Source: Planococcus glaciei (GTDB lineage: Bacteria; Bacillota; Bacilli; Bacillales_A; Planococcaceae). Taken from it: DNA of 64,000 bases. This document shows, piece by piece, positions 9,220 to 17,694 of this stretch; position 1 is the stretch's first letter; each line of letters starts with the position of its first letter. The notes beneath the pieces are model-generated. The model was not told where the DNA came from. It ran no database searches and saw only the letters and a list, made by a program, of their open reading frames with translations. The position numbers and the translations under genes are program-made. The stretch lies in contig NZ_FNDC01000001.1 in the NCBI RefSeq assembly GCF_900099655.1, positions 434,001-498,000 on the forward strand, given 5' to 3'.

Positions 9220-9414
9220 TCGGTTTCCTCCTTTATGGATGGCGGATTGGTTTGGACTTCACGTGGTGTTTAAAACAAATGTGTAAGTTCATTATTGCGG
9301 AGTTGAATTTTTCAGTCAATTGATTCAAGCCATTTCCGGCGCAGTCTCTTCCATAAAAAGAGCTTGCCTATTTCCCAGGAAATAAAACGGGTGCCTGCCG
9401 TAATGTACAAAAAT

Positions 9415-9557
9415 AAAAACGTGCCAGAAATTATTCTTTCTGGCACGTTTTTTATATAAGCTCATTTAAATACATTTGGAATGCAGCGGCCATATCGTGT
9501 AGCGGCTCGCGTATCCGGCACCGCCACGTTTCTGTAACCGCTGCATTGGTATTCTGT
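9415..9557 (-). ncRNA. Candidate independent small RNA, about 140 nt
   Basis: A complete transcription unit without a gene. The promoter is at 9563-9591 and the expected start near 9557. A closing helix AATGCAGCGG (9537-9546)/CCGCTGCATT (9479-9488) encloses an inner hairpin TGGCGG/CCGCTA. After about 25 nt of AU-rich linker a 16-bp terminator (AAAAACGTGCCAGAAA arm, 9415-9452) ends the unit. No open reading frame with a ribosome site is visible. The next downstream gene on the strand begins at 9219, beyond the terminator, so a riboswitch role is possible only with read-through. I recognise no Rfam family (not S-box, T-box, 6S, SRP or ydaO by eye). Confidence 0.6.
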
Positions 9558-9562
9558 ACCCG

Positions 9563-9591
9563 ATTATAACGTATGAAAACAAAAAATTCAA
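9563..9591 (-). promoter_or_regulatory. Strong sigma-A promoter of the small RNA
   Basis: TTGAAT (9586-9591), exactly 17 bp, TATAAT (9563-9568). The rest of the 9220-9618 gap holds the AU-rich leader of the reductase gene and nothing else recognisable. Confidence 0.7.
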
Positions 9592-9618
9592 ACAATTTGA
9601 ATCGCGGTTTGATTTATT

Positions 9619-10875
9619 CTATTTATCCGCTCTTTCCACATTTTCTTTCTTCACTATCCTCATCGCCGCAAGCAGCAGCACGATCACCACGGTGAGGATG
9701 CCGGCCATGAACAGCCAGGCGTATGTAAACGCGCCGGTCGCATCGACGATGTAGCCGAACAACGGTGGGCCGATGATGACGCCCCACGAACCGAGCATCA
9801 AACTGAAGCCGCTGGCAATGCCGGCTTGCCCGATCGGCACCAATTCCGTCGCGGCATTCATCCAGATTCCGTTAAAGCCGGAAATGCAGAAGCCGAACAG
9901 GATGGTAATCGGGACGAGCACCCAGAACGGCGTCCCCGGCGGCAGCAGCGCCATGCCGAGAGCTACTCCGATGGAAACGGCGGCCACAATTACGAGCACG
10001 ATGATCCGCTTGCCGTGAAAGATGCTGTCGCTGATCATCCCCCAGGACACCCGGCCGAACGAACCGCTGACTTCGGAAATGACGAGCAGCATGCCGGCAA
10101 GGACCAGCGGGATGCCAAGTGATTCATAAGCGAACAGTACAATATAGGTGTTCAAAATCAGCTGGCTTCCGCTTAGGCCCATCGCACCGAGGCTAACCAA
10201 CACGAGCGGCTTTTCTTTGAACAGCTGCAAAATCGAAGCGACCAGGCGGGCCGGTTTCTCCGAAGCGCCGCTTTTTTCCTGCTCGGCTTGCGGGTCGAGA
10301 TAGAATCTATAGGCAAAGATGCCGGTGACAATCAGAAGTGCACACGCGCCGATCATCACGGGGCGCCACCCAAAAGCCACAGCAGCCGGCAAAAGCAGCA
10401 GCGCAGCAAGCGCCGACCCGAGCGTTACGCCCATCTGCTTGATGCCCATGGCGGTTCCCCGCCTTTCGGAAAACCAGTAAAGGATGCCTTTGTTCGACGT
10501 CGGATGCATGGCGCCGTAGCCCGCTCCGCCGAGCACGACCAACAGGAGGATCAGCCAGTAAAATGAAGTCACAGCCATCAGAATAAAGGAAAGGCCAAGG
10601 CATAGCGACAACAGGAACAGCAGCCTTTTCGAACCGACGCGGTCCACCAGAAAACCGGCCGGAATCGCAATGAGCGACTGGCCGAGGAACAAGGCAGCCG
10701 GCAGCATGCCGATCTGCGCTTTCGTCAAACTCATGTCGTCGCCGATCAAAACGCCAAGAGGCGCGAGGCTTCTGCCGACAAACGCCACCATGATTTGGGC
10801 AATCAGCAGCCAGGTCAGCATGCGCCACGGATTGACCGAAAGAAAAGCCCCATTATGCAGGATTGTCTTGTTCAT
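9619..10875 (-). CDS. Major facilitator superfamily transporter
   Basis: 12-helix MFS permease of about 418 residues in the cytoplasmic membrane. Hydrophobic segments occur at regular intervals. The loop 2-3 motif appears as GFLVDRVGSKRLL, and a GGAGYGAMHPTSNK stretch lies in helix 4-5. The family resembles NarK/OFA-like or cyanate-type transporters, but the substrate cannot be told. The start chosen is the ATG at 10875; an upstream TTG at 10893 is in frame and lacks a ribosome site. Only weak Shine-Dalgarno bases (ACGAG) precede the ATG. Confidence 0.85.
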   Translation of the reverse strand: MNKTILHNGAFLSVNPWRMLTWLLIAQIMVAFVGRSLAPLGVLIGDDMSLTKAQIGMLPAALFLGQSLIAIPAGFLVDRVGSKRLLFLLSLCLGLSFILMAVTSFYWLILLLVVLGGAGYGAMHPTSNKGILYWFSERRGTAMGIKQMGVTLGSALAALLLLPAAVAFGWRPVMIGACALLIVTGIFAYRFYLDPQAEQEKSGASEKPARLVASILQLFKEKPLVLVSLGAMGLSGSQLILNTYIVLFAYESLGIPLVLAGMLLVISEVSGSFGRVSWGMISDSIFHGKRIIVLVIVAAVSIGVALGMALLPPGTPFWVLVPITILFGFCISGFNGIWMNAATELVPIGQAGIASGFSLMLGSWGVIIGPPLFGYIVDATGAFTYAWLFMAGILTVVIVLLLAAMRIVKKENVERADK

Positions 10876-10956
10876 CTCATCATCTCGTTTCAAGCCTGGA
10901 GCGGCCGTTTGCTTGCCCCTTTAAGCAAAGTGTATTTCCATGGATGCCCAGACCAT

Positions 10957-10991
10957 AAAAAAAGCCTGTATAGAATGAATTCTATACAGGC
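10957..10991 (-). terminator. Terminator of the sigma/anti-sigma operon
   Basis: A perfect 28-nt palindrome starting GCCTGTATAGAAT (10964-10991) is followed on the minus strand by seven T. It sits 48 nt past the anti-sigma stop. Confidence 0.85.
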
Positions 10992-11039
10992 CATGAAGTT
11001 CCTTGTTTTGCAGCTTATTCAATTGAATCGTTCTCGCTC

Positions 11040-11762
11040 TTAAATTTCGGAACTCAGGACGATTTCGCCTTCCGGGGTTTCATTGCCGGCTTCCGGTTCA
11101 CGGGTGATGGCAATCGTGTCCCAGCCTTCCGTGTTTTCTGTCATCGAGTAATAAGCGGAGCCTTGCTGGTCTGCATCCGGTGTGAATGCACCCGCCGGCA
11201 CCGGCTGCCCTTCTTTCAGGAGCCAGATCTGGTACACTTCATCGCCTTGGAGCTGTTCAAGCTGTTCTGCCTGCACCACGACTTCGAGGGAACCCTCTTC
11301 CTGGATGATGGCGGCTTTCGCCGATCCGCCAAAGGCTTCTCCCGGCTGGAGTTCAATTGACTGGAACGCACTTTCCGTTGCCGGCTGCTGTTCGTCTGCC
11401 AGTTTGAAAAATGCATAAGCATTGCCGAGAAGCGACAGCAGCAATACGGCAGCAATTAACGGCGCCCAAGAGCTGCGCCGGGCTTTCGGTTTTACCATCG
11501 GCACCGTTTTTTCTTTTTTCACCTGACGTTCAGGTTCCGCCTGCTTTTGCGGTTCTTCTTCAAAAACATTGGCGAGGATCCGGGATTTCATGCCCACTGG
11601 CGGTTCTGCAGGTTCTGCAAGATACGGGAGCTCGCCGACTGCATCCACCAGTTCACGGCAGTCTGCACATGTTGCCAGATGCTGTTCAAATGCCTGTTTT
11701 TCTTCCGCTGTCAGCGTTCCGTTCAGATAGTCCACTACGTGGTCACAGTTAGTATTCATCAT
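11040..11762 (-). CDS. Membrane anti-sigma factor with zinc-finger ZAS and RskA-like C-terminal domain
   Basis: 240-residue single-pass anti-sigma factor. The cytoplasmic N-terminus has the zinc motif His28-x3-Cys32-x2-Cys35 (QHLATCADC). A proline/lysine-rich linker follows, then one membrane helix at about 99-119. An extracellular domain of about 120 residues resembles the RskA/anti-sigma-K C-terminal domain (GDEVYQIWLLKEGQPVPAGAF). The start codon overlaps the end of the sigma gene by 14 nt, so the two are coupled. Release of the sigma factor probably follows regulated proteolysis, as in the family. The extracellular signal is unknown. Confidence 0.88.
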   Translation of the reverse strand: MMNTNCDHVVDYLNGTLTAEEKQAFEQHLATCADCRELVDAVGELPYLAEPAEPPVGMKSRILANVFEEEPQKQAEPERQVKKEKTVPMVKPKARRSSWAPLIAAVLLLSLLGNAYAFFKLADEQQPATESAFQSIELQPGEAFGGSAKAAIIQEEGSLEVVVQAEQLEQLQGDEVYQIWLLKEGQPVPAGAFTPDADQQGSAYYSMTENTEGWDTIAITREPEAGNETPEGEIVLSSEI

Positions 11763-12321
11763 CGATAGCCCCCCTTTCTTGCACTCCGTGCAGTGTTTTT
11801 TTCAATTTGCTTAACGCCAGCCTAATCCGGCTTTTAACCGTGCCAAGCGGAATGTCGCACATCGTCGAAATTGTTTCATGGGTCATGCCTTTAAAGTAGA
11901 ACAGCTGGATCATTTTTTGCTGTTCACTTGAAAGCTCCGACACCGCTTCTTGGATCTGGTCTTTTTGTTCCTGCCATTCGGCCAATTCCTCAACGGCCGT
12001 TTCAGGGCTTACCAAATCGCCGATTTCATCAAGCGGCACCGAAGGCTTTTTCTGCTTGCGGATCAAATCAATTGCGGAATTGCGGGACATCGTAAACAGC
12101 CAGGACGTGAATTTGCCTTTGCTTTCATCGTACTCCCCTTTGCCCCGCCACAATTTGATGAACACTTCCTGCAGCGCTTCTTCCGCCAAATCCCGGTCTT
12201 CTGTCATTTTATACAGAAACGAGAACAGGATTTTCTCATAGCGGTCATATAATTGTTCAAGTGCAGCTTTCTCTTTTTGCTGTATACGCGTGTATAGCAT
12301 AAAGTCGGAACTTTTCTCCAT
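11749..12321 (-). CDS. ECF sigma factor (SigK/RpoE-like)
   Basis: 190-residue extracytoplasmic-function sigma-70. Region 2 (about 20-85) includes EEALQEVFIKLW and GKFTSWLFTMSRNSAIDLIR. Region 4 (about 130-180) includes the recognition helix in MTHETISTMCDIPLGTVKSRI. The start is the ATG at 12321, because AAGGAG lies 8 nt before it; the longer in-frame start at 12348 has no site. It is co-transcribed with its membrane anti-sigma. The promoter motif at 12467-12496 also occurs before two sortase-substrate genes, which suggests autoregulation and a cell-envelope regulon. Confidence 0.9.
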   Translation of the reverse strand: MEKSSDFMLYTRIQQKEKAALEQLYDRYEKILFSFLYKMTEDRDLAEEALQEVFIKLWRGKGEYDESKGKFTSWLFTMSRNSAIDLIRKQKKPSVPLDEIGDLVSPETAVEELAEWQEQKDQIQEAVSELSSEQQKMIQLFYFKGMTHETISTMCDIPLGTVKSRIRLALSKLKKTLHGVQERGAIDDEY

Positions 12322-12643
12322 GGATGTTCTCCTTTTTTCCGCTGTCATTTCTCAAGCTTACTACAAAGAGAACGGCAGGAGAATGCCTACGGATTGAAAA
12401 TGCTGAATTTATGGAGAACACGTGAAAACAGATGTCCAGCCATCCCTTTTATCACGGTTCTACTGACTAAACGCTCCGAAACCGATTCTAGTTCACTTTC
12501 AGGACAATTAAAGACCTTTTGCTTGATACGCTTGCGCCATACAATTGCCTTTTTTATTTTTTCGAATTGTTTAACAAGTGGTTAGAGGGGAATCCTAGCT
12601 ATTAGGAGTAGACAGTTTGTTTATACTTAAAGGAGGAAAAGAT
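12322..12643. other. Intergenic region between the sigma operon and the divergent hydrolase
   Basis: Holds the ECF-type promoter of the sigma gene (12467-12496, minus). On the plus strand a weak TACAAT (12540-12545) may be the hydrolase -10, but no good -35 is present. The short ORF at 12394-12585 lacks a ribosome site and is not accepted as a gene. Confidence 0.5.
12467..12496 (-). promoter_or_regulatory. ECF promoter motif, site C (sigma operon)
   Basis: Reads GTGAACTAGAA (-35, 12486-12496) and CGTTTAG (-10, 12467-12473), with first bases 23 nt apart. The same two boxes at the same spacing (23-24 nt) precede the MPKTG genes at 14.2 and 23.1 kb. Confidence 0.7.
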
Positions 12644-13471
12644 TTGGGACATTACGTGGAAGTGGAAAGCGGCGTCAAGGTATTCGTAGAAGATGTAGGG
12701 ATTGGGCAACCGGTGGTATTCATCCATGGCTGGCCATTGAACAACAAATCGTTTGAAATGCAAATCAGCGAAGTGGTGCAGGCAGGATTCCGCTACATCG
12801 GAATCGATCTGCGCGGATACGGAAAATCGGATAAACCGTGGTCAGGCTACGACTACACTACGCAAGCGGCGGATGTGAAAGCGGTCGTCGACCATCTCGG
12901 CCTTGAACAGATTGTGCTGGCCGGCTTTTCCATGGGCGGACCGATTGCCATCCGGTATTTAACCAAATACGGCACCAAAGGCGTGGACAAATTATTGCTG
13001 ATGGGTGCAGCAGCTCCACTCTTCACGCAGCGGGACGATTTCAATATCGGTATGCAGCCGGCTGAAGTGGATGACATCATCGCCCAGATCCAAAAAGACC
13101 GCCCTGCTTTTCTGGCCCAATTTGCCGATATGTTCTTCGAGCAGGAAAAGTCGGAGGAATTTCTAAAGTGGTTCCAGCAGCTTGGCCTTGAAGCAGCGGC
13201 GCATTCGACCATCCATTCCGCCATTGCCCTGCGGGATGAAGACTTGCGAGATGAACTGGCCGGCATTTCCCTGCCGACTGCCATTTTCCACGGACAGAAA
13301 GACCAGATCTGCCCTTATGAACTGGGAGAAGAATTGGAACGGCAAATCCCTAATGCTTACTTGGTGCCTTTTGCAGACAGCGGCCACGGCATCAATGGCG
13401 ACGAGCCCGATAAATTCAACGAAGAATTGGTCCGGTTTTTGAAAGGTGCCACTGGCCCAAAAACGGACTGA
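12644..13471 (+). CDS. Alpha/beta hydrolase (haloperoxidase/esterase type)
   Basis: 275-residue alpha/beta hydrolase. HGWPLN is the oxyanion-hole loop, GFSMGG the nucleophile elbow (Ser), and Asp/His are expected from GQKDQICP and DSGHGIN. This order and length match non-heme chloroperoxidases and aryl esterases. The start is the TTG at 12644, since AAAGGAGG lies 7 nt upstream; an earlier in-frame TTG at 12617 precedes that site. The substrate is unknown. It is monocistronic and followed by the hairpin repeat at 13.5 kb. Confidence 0.85.
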   Translation: MGHYVEVESGVKVFVEDVGIGQPVVFIHGWPLNNKSFEMQISEVVQAGFRYIGIDLRGYGKSDKPWSGYDYTTQAADVKAVVDHLGLEQIVLAGFSMGGPIAIRYLTKYGTKGVDKLLLMGAAAPLFTQRDDFNIGMQPAEVDDIIAQIQKDRPAFLAQFADMFFEQEKSEEFLKWFQQLGLEAAAHSTIHSAIALRDEDLRDELAGISLPTAIFHGQKDQICPYELGEELERQIPNAYLVPFADSGHGINGDEPDKFNEELVRFLKGATGPKTD

Positions 13472-13508
13472 TTTGGTGAACCCTTATCAGTTCAAAAAAA
13501 CAGGATGC

Positions 13509-13590
13509 AAGGAGCAATAGTATTACCACACCTTTTTTAGAAGCAAGGGGCTGTCCAATAAGTCTATTACTCGACTTATTGGACAGCCCC
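13509..13590 (+). repeat. Dispersed palindromic repeat, copy 1
   Basis: About 80 bp shared nearly base for base with 34484-34563: a 38-nt lead (AGGAGCAATAG... to GAAGCAAG) and then a 17-bp hairpin (arms 13547-13563 and 13574-13590). It may double as a terminator for the hydrolase gene, since TTCTTTTG follows. A hairpin-only relative lies at 62931-62974. Confidence 0.8.
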
Positions 13591-13638
13591 TTCTTTTGTT
13601 CCCATTTGTAATGTCCAAACAATATGGCATGGACTGGC

Positions 13639-14124
13639 TTATCTTCTGATTTTCTGGAGAGCCCCTGCAGAAACAGCAAGAATGGCGCCCAAAAGAATGG
13701 CCAACTGCCAGCCGGTTGGGTTGTTTTCAGCACTTTGTAAAGCAAGCTCCTCTTTGTCGGCAAACACTGCATCGGCCAAGTCGGTATCGGCGGTCGTCGG
13801 TGAACAAAGTGGATGCACCCAGTTCTCTCCTTCTTTATTAAGGAAAAACAATAGACTCGAGTGAAGCTGGCTTTGCCCCCAGGTCAAATCTTCTTTTACA
13901 GTGATGATTTCCCGGTCGACGCCTTTAAAGCTTTTTTCAACCCTTACCGTCATTGTTTTTGCACTCATGCTTTCGCTAATTTTTTCTACGGTGCCGATTA
14001 TGACCGCGTCGTATTCATCGTAAGCAATCTCTGGAGGCGGCGGTTCTTCACAGGATAACGCCTGGCTGTGTGCCGGCAATAAAAACATGGAGAGGAACAG
14101 CACGGCGATTAGTAATCTTTTCAT
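13639..14124 (-). CDS. Exported membrane-anchored protein with a netrin-like fold, function unknown
   Basis: 161 residues. A signal peptide at 1-23 ends ...HSQALSC. The middle region (AVIIGTVEKISES...VEKSFKG) resembles TIMP/netrin-like modules found in Bacillus exported proteins, with Cys in SCEEPPPP and LCSPT. One membrane helix near 137-155 is followed by basic LQKIRR. This makes a surface protein with both ends anchored or processed. The start is the ATG at 14124 (GGGGA 10 nt upstream) rather than 14139. A possible separate ECF-like promoter (GAAAC, 17 bp, CGTC at 14168-14193) lies upstream. No function is assigned. Confidence 0.7.
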   Translation of the reverse strand: MKRLLIAVLFLSMFLLPAHSQALSCEEPPPPEIAYDEYDAVIIGTVEKISESMSAKTMTVRVEKSFKGVDREIITVKEDLTWGQSQLHSSLLFFLNKEGENWVHPLCSPTTADTDLADAVFADKEELALQSAENNPTGWQLAILLGAILAVSAGALQKIRR

Positions 14125-14221
14125 ATCGGCATTCCCCATTTCCTTTTAGCCTCTATTAAATGAAGTAGACGGTGTCTTGATGGTTTCCGTTTCGCTCTTT
14201 GTTATTTTATTTTCATAAAAA

Positions 14222-14251
14222 GTGATCTAAACCCAAAACCGCCCCGTTAGG
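14222..14251 (+). promoter_or_regulatory. ECF promoter motif, site A (MPKTG protein and sortase operon)
   Basis: GTGATCTAAAC (14222-14232) and CGTTAGG (14245-14251), first bases 23 nt apart, located 33 nt before the start codon. Matches sites B (23.1 kb) and C (12.5 kb). Confidence 0.7.
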
Positions 14252-14283
14252 TGTGTAAGAAATTAAAAACGAGGAGTGGTTTT

Positions 14284-15615
14284 ATGAAATGGAGAAAAAT
14301 TTTAGCACCGGTACTAGGGGCAGCTTTGCTGATTCCCGGAATGGGCACAACCGCATTCGCGGATGAAATGCCGAAAACAGACACAACAGGCGTGGAGCTT
14401 CGCACAGCACTCGATTCCCTGCTATCTGAACACTATGTGCTTGCAGTCGACTCGATGATGAAAATCTATGACGGAGACCCTGCTGCTGAAGCAGCTTCCG
14501 CAGCGCTTGAAGCCAATGCGAAAGACATGGAACCGGTCATTGCATCGGTATACGGCGAAGAAGGCGGAGCGGCTTTCGGGGACATTTTCAATAAGCACAA
14601 CCTTGGAACCGATGACTACGCGATGGCCGTAAAAGACGGCAACAAAGACATGGAGCAGCAATCACTCGATCAGATCCAGGCATTTACTGAAGACATGGCG
14701 GCATTCCTTGCTACTGCAACCGAAGGCAAACTGCCGGAACAAGCAGCCCAAGCTGCACTTCGTGAGCACGAAGATTTCGTCCAGGATACATTCGACCTAT
14801 ACGCAGCCGGCGAATACGAAGCGGCTTATACATCTTACCTGGCCGGCTCTAAGCAAATCTTCGGCGCTGGCAGTGCCATCAGCGGCGCAATTGCAGCGCA
14901 ATTCCCGGACAAATTTACCGATCCGAACACAGCAGCCGGTGATTTCCGCTCAACTGTGAACCGCATCGCCGCTGAACATTTTGCCTTGGCACAGCTCAGC
15001 ATGGCAAAAGGCTTTAACGGAGCCGAAGACTTCGACTTTGCCGATTGGGCACAAGACCAGAACACTGAAGAATTCCGTGCAGCCATTGCATCTCTTTACG
15101 GCGAAGAAGCGGGTACACAATTCGTCCAGATTTGGGACAATGAACACATTTCCATCCAAAGCGAATTAGCGGCAGCCGCGGCTTCAAAAGACCAATCGGC
15201 TGTGGACCAGGCGACAACAGCTTTGACCGGTGACTTTGCTGAATCATTAGGAACATTTCTGAGCACAGCTACGGAAAACCGTATGCCAAAAGACGGCACA
15301 GTTGCCGGAATAACAGCTCACGAACAATCAGTTGCCGACACGTTCAATCAGTATGCAGCCGGTGACTACGATGCTTCCTACGAGTCTTACCGTGCCGGCT
15401 ACGCTATCATGTTTGATATCGGAAAAGGCTTGAGTGCAGCGGTTGTTGATCAGTTCCCGGACAACTTCCAAACGGCAGCACCGGAAAAAATGCCAAAAAC
15501 CGGCTTTGGCGGCACTGCTGAAGAGTCCAATACCATGATGCTGTGGGTTGTATTGAGCAGCTTGATCTTAGCTATTGCTGGAACTGTTACGTATCGTCAA
15601 AGCAAACAATCTTAA
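14284..15615 (+). CDS. Sortase-anchored helical-repeat surface protein (MPKTG), paralog 1
   Basis: 443 residues. Signal peptide about 1-26 ending TTAFA. Two helical units of roughly 180 residues start ELRTALDSLLSEHYVLAV and then FRSTVNRIAAEHFALAQ. Each carries a conserved ASLYGEEAG-type block and an FLSTATE/FLATATE block. The C-terminus has MPKTGFGGTAEES, a hydrophobic helix and a short basic tail, a class-type sorting signal. The start is the ATG at 14284 (GAGGAG upstream). The sortase gene follows. It shares repeats and sorting signal with the protein at 21.7-23.0 kb. Conserved His/Glu in each unit hint at metal or heme binding, but nothing proves it. Confidence 0.85.
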   Translation: MKWRKILAPVLGAALLIPGMGTTAFADEMPKTDTTGVELRTALDSLLSEHYVLAVDSMMKIYDGDPAAEAASAALEANAKDMEPVIASVYGEEGGAAFGDIFNKHNLGTDDYAMAVKDGNKDMEQQSLDQIQAFTEDMAAFLATATEGKLPEQAAQAALREHEDFVQDTFDLYAAGEYEAAYTSYLAGSKQIFGAGSAISGAIAAQFPDKFTDPNTAAGDFRSTVNRIAAEHFALAQLSMAKGFNGAEDFDFADWAQDQNTEEFRAAIASLYGEEAGTQFVQIWDNEHISIQSELAAAAASKDQSAVDQATTALTGDFAESLGTFLSTATENRMPKDGTVAGITAHEQSVADTFNQYAAGDYDASYESYRAGYAIMFDIGKGLSAAVVDQFPDNFQTAAPEKMPKTGFGGTAEESNTMMLWVVLSSLILAIAGTVTYRQSKQS

Positions 15616-15669
15616 GTGGATGAGAGAGCGATTCGCTCTCTCTATTCCCGTTTGGAAGGAGAGCTGAAA

Positions 15670-16629
15670 ATGAAGCCTTTTGTGACCATGGGCATCGCCG
15701 TTTTCTTATGCGGCGCCCTGTTTTTCCTGCTGAACCCTTTAGCAGAGGATTCTCTTTTAAATAAAACAGCCAGCCCCTCGGAAGAAACCGCGAGTGGCTT
15801 GGCGGCAGAAACAAAAGAAGAGCCGGCTGTCGATAAAATTGCTGAATTTCCGGTCTTTCCTGAACAACGGGAAAAACTGAAAGCCTTGCAGCAAAGCCGC
15901 CTCGAAAGCACCAAGGGCATGGAACCCGTTTCCATTGATATCCCTTCAATTGACGTGAAAGCGGCCATTGAACCGACGGGCGTTTTGGATAACGGCGAAA
16001 TGGGCGTGCCGGAAAATGTGGATCAGGTCGGCTGGTTTGAACCGGGATATAAACCCGGCGCGAAGGGCCATTCTGTATTTGCAGGACATGTCGACAGCTT
16101 GACCGGCCCAGCTATTTTCTATGACTTAAAGAAAGTGAAAAAAGGCGAAAAAGTGGTGTTAACGGACGCCGATGGGCGAAAGATGGTGTTCAACATCACC
16201 GCTATCAAGAGCTACGAAACCGATGAGGCACCAATTGAAAAGATTTTCGGAAAATCGGATGCGCGCATGATCAACCTGATTACATGCACCGGGGATTTCA
16301 ACCGTTCGATCGGTTCGCACGAAGAGCGGCTGGTCGTCACGGCGGAGCTTGTTTCGGACTCCGCTACTGCCGAAAAGCTCCCTGCTCCGCCGTCGCAAGT
16401 GACGGCCACTTCTTCCAATCTTTCATGGCATGCGGTGCGGGATGATGCGATTATCGGCTACCGCGTTTATGAAGAAGATCTCGAAACAGGCGAGATCAAG
16501 AAAATCGAAACGGTTTCCCTATTTGACCGCAAAAAAGTAGCCATTCAAAATACCGATGGCAAACGCTATTTCATCACTTCCGTCGATGTTGATTTGAACG
16601 AATCGGAAAAAGCGGAAGCCGTTCAATAA
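15670..16629 (+). CDS. Class F-like sortase with C-terminal fibronectin type III-like domain
   Basis: 319-residue membrane-anchored transpeptidase that would join MPKTG proteins to the wall. An N-terminal signal anchor spans about 5-22 and the sortase fold about 86-228. His140 (VFAGHVDS), Cys206 (LITCTGDF) and Arg220 (HEERLVV) form the catalytic triad. VGWFEPGYKPGAKGHS is characteristic of class F-like sortases. Residues 238-319 look like an FN3-type module (PPSQVTATSSNLSWHAV), which is unusual for a sortase. The start is the ATG at 15670 with GAAGGAGAG upstream. It is co-transcribed with its likely substrate and ends at a strong terminator. Confidence 0.87.
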   Translation: MKPFVTMGIAVFLCGALFFLLNPLAEDSLLNKTASPSEETASGLAAETKEEPAVDKIAEFPVFPEQREKLKALQQSRLESTKGMEPVSIDIPSIDVKAAIEPTGVLDNGEMGVPENVDQVGWFEPGYKPGAKGHSVFAGHVDSLTGPAIFYDLKKVKKGEKVVLTDADGRKMVFNITAIKSYETDEAPIEKIFGKSDARMINLITCTGDFNRSIGSHEERLVVTAELVSDSATAEKLPAPPSQVTATSSNLSWHAVRDDAIIGYRVYEEDLETGEIKKIETVSLFDRKKVAIQNTDGKRYFITSVDVDLNESEKAEAVQ

Positions 16630-16648
16630 CTGAGTTTCATTTAATAGT

Positions 16649-16690
16649 GCCGGACCATTTGCTTGAAAAAGCAAATGGTCCGGCTTTTTT
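16649..16690 (+). terminator. Terminator of the sortase operon
   Basis: GCCGGACCATTTGC/GCAAATGGTCCGGC 14-bp perfect stem, 8-nt loop, then six T. Confidence 0.9.
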
Positions 16691-16764
16691 ATTTTACTGT
16701 CCAGTGTATAACAGGAAATTTATGTTAATCTATAAGGACATCTAACAAGACAGGAGAGTTTCTT

Positions 16765-17496
16765 TTGAAAAGAAAGTTCGCATTAGCGATTTTCGCTCTT
16801 TTATTAGTGGTTTTGTCTGCTCCGCTTGCTGCCAAAATGGTTCTTGAAAAATTCCATATGGCTTCAATGGAGCGGCAGTTTCAGATTGAAAGTCCAGCGT
16901 ACTTGTCCGGCAACTACTCCTGGCATGGCACGGATGTTTCTGTCTCCCATGATAATGTGACCGACTCTTACCAGGATCCTTGGGGCGAATCTTTTCTGGC
17001 AGCTGATATTCAATTGGCAATTAATGAAGAGATTGCCGTCGAACTGCCAAACTATGCGGTGAGAGCAGATTATGCAGAGAGAGGACAGTACAGCAGCCAT
17101 ATTGTCCACTTTCTCGTCCGGGAAAAGAACCTCGAAAAACTGGTTATTTTTTTGAATATGTCCCGGCAGCATATTGTCGAAAACGAAAACGGAGACCATA
17201 TCGGCTACGTATCTGATGAAGAATTGGCATTTCGCACTTATACAATTTCCCCAGATGGCTCCATCGAAAAAGAAGATTTTCTATTTACAGAACGCGATGG
17301 TTTTCAGACCGAGCTGATTAACTACAGCGCCATGTATCCGGCTATGATTGGCTATTATACAGACGCCTGGCATTCGTTTCCGCTCTTCCTTTTTCCATTT
17401 AGCTATCCTTTTTTCACATTTATACTAGGGGGAGCAATTTTGATTGCCCAGGTCATTGCATTCTTAAAGAACCGTTTTTTAAAAATTACGGGATAA
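16765..17496 (+). CDS. Membrane protein of unknown function, two transmembrane segments
   Basis: 243 residues, TTG start with CAGGAGAG upstream. An N-terminal membrane helix (about 5-24) and a C-terminal helix (about 212-235) flank an extracellular domain of roughly 180 residues containing YLSGNYSWHGTDVSVSHD. This layout resembles Bacillus proteins with a single exported domain between two anchors. I do not recognise the family. It stands alone between the sortase terminator and patB. Confidence 0.7.
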   Translation: MKRKFALAIFALLLVVLSAPLAAKMVLEKFHMASMERQFQIESPAYLSGNYSWHGTDVSVSHDNVTDSYQDPWGESFLAADIQLAINEEIAVELPNYAVRADYAERGQYSSHIVHFLVREKNLEKLVIFLNMSRQHIVENENGDHIGYVSDEELAFRTYTISPDGSIEKEDFLFTERDGFQTELINYSAMYPAMIGYYTDAWHSFPLFLFPFSYPFFTFILGGAILIAQVIAFLKNRFLKITG

Positions 17497-17694
17497 TATG
17501 AAAGGCATGCTTTCCCGACTTGAATATGCAAGAGCTGAGAAAGTTAATATAGGCTGAACGACAGCTTGAAAGATTCCCGGCATCGGGCTATGCTACCCTT
17601 AGTAAACTAATCTTTGCATCGGTGTTATTGTCCCTGCTTGCTTATCCAGCAGTTTGGAATTAGAAATAATTGAATGCATAAAGGGGTTGTAACG

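Noticed and set aside
12394-12585. 63-aa ORF upstream of the hydrolase
   Set aside because: It overlaps the ECF promoter of the sigma operon and has no ribosome site.
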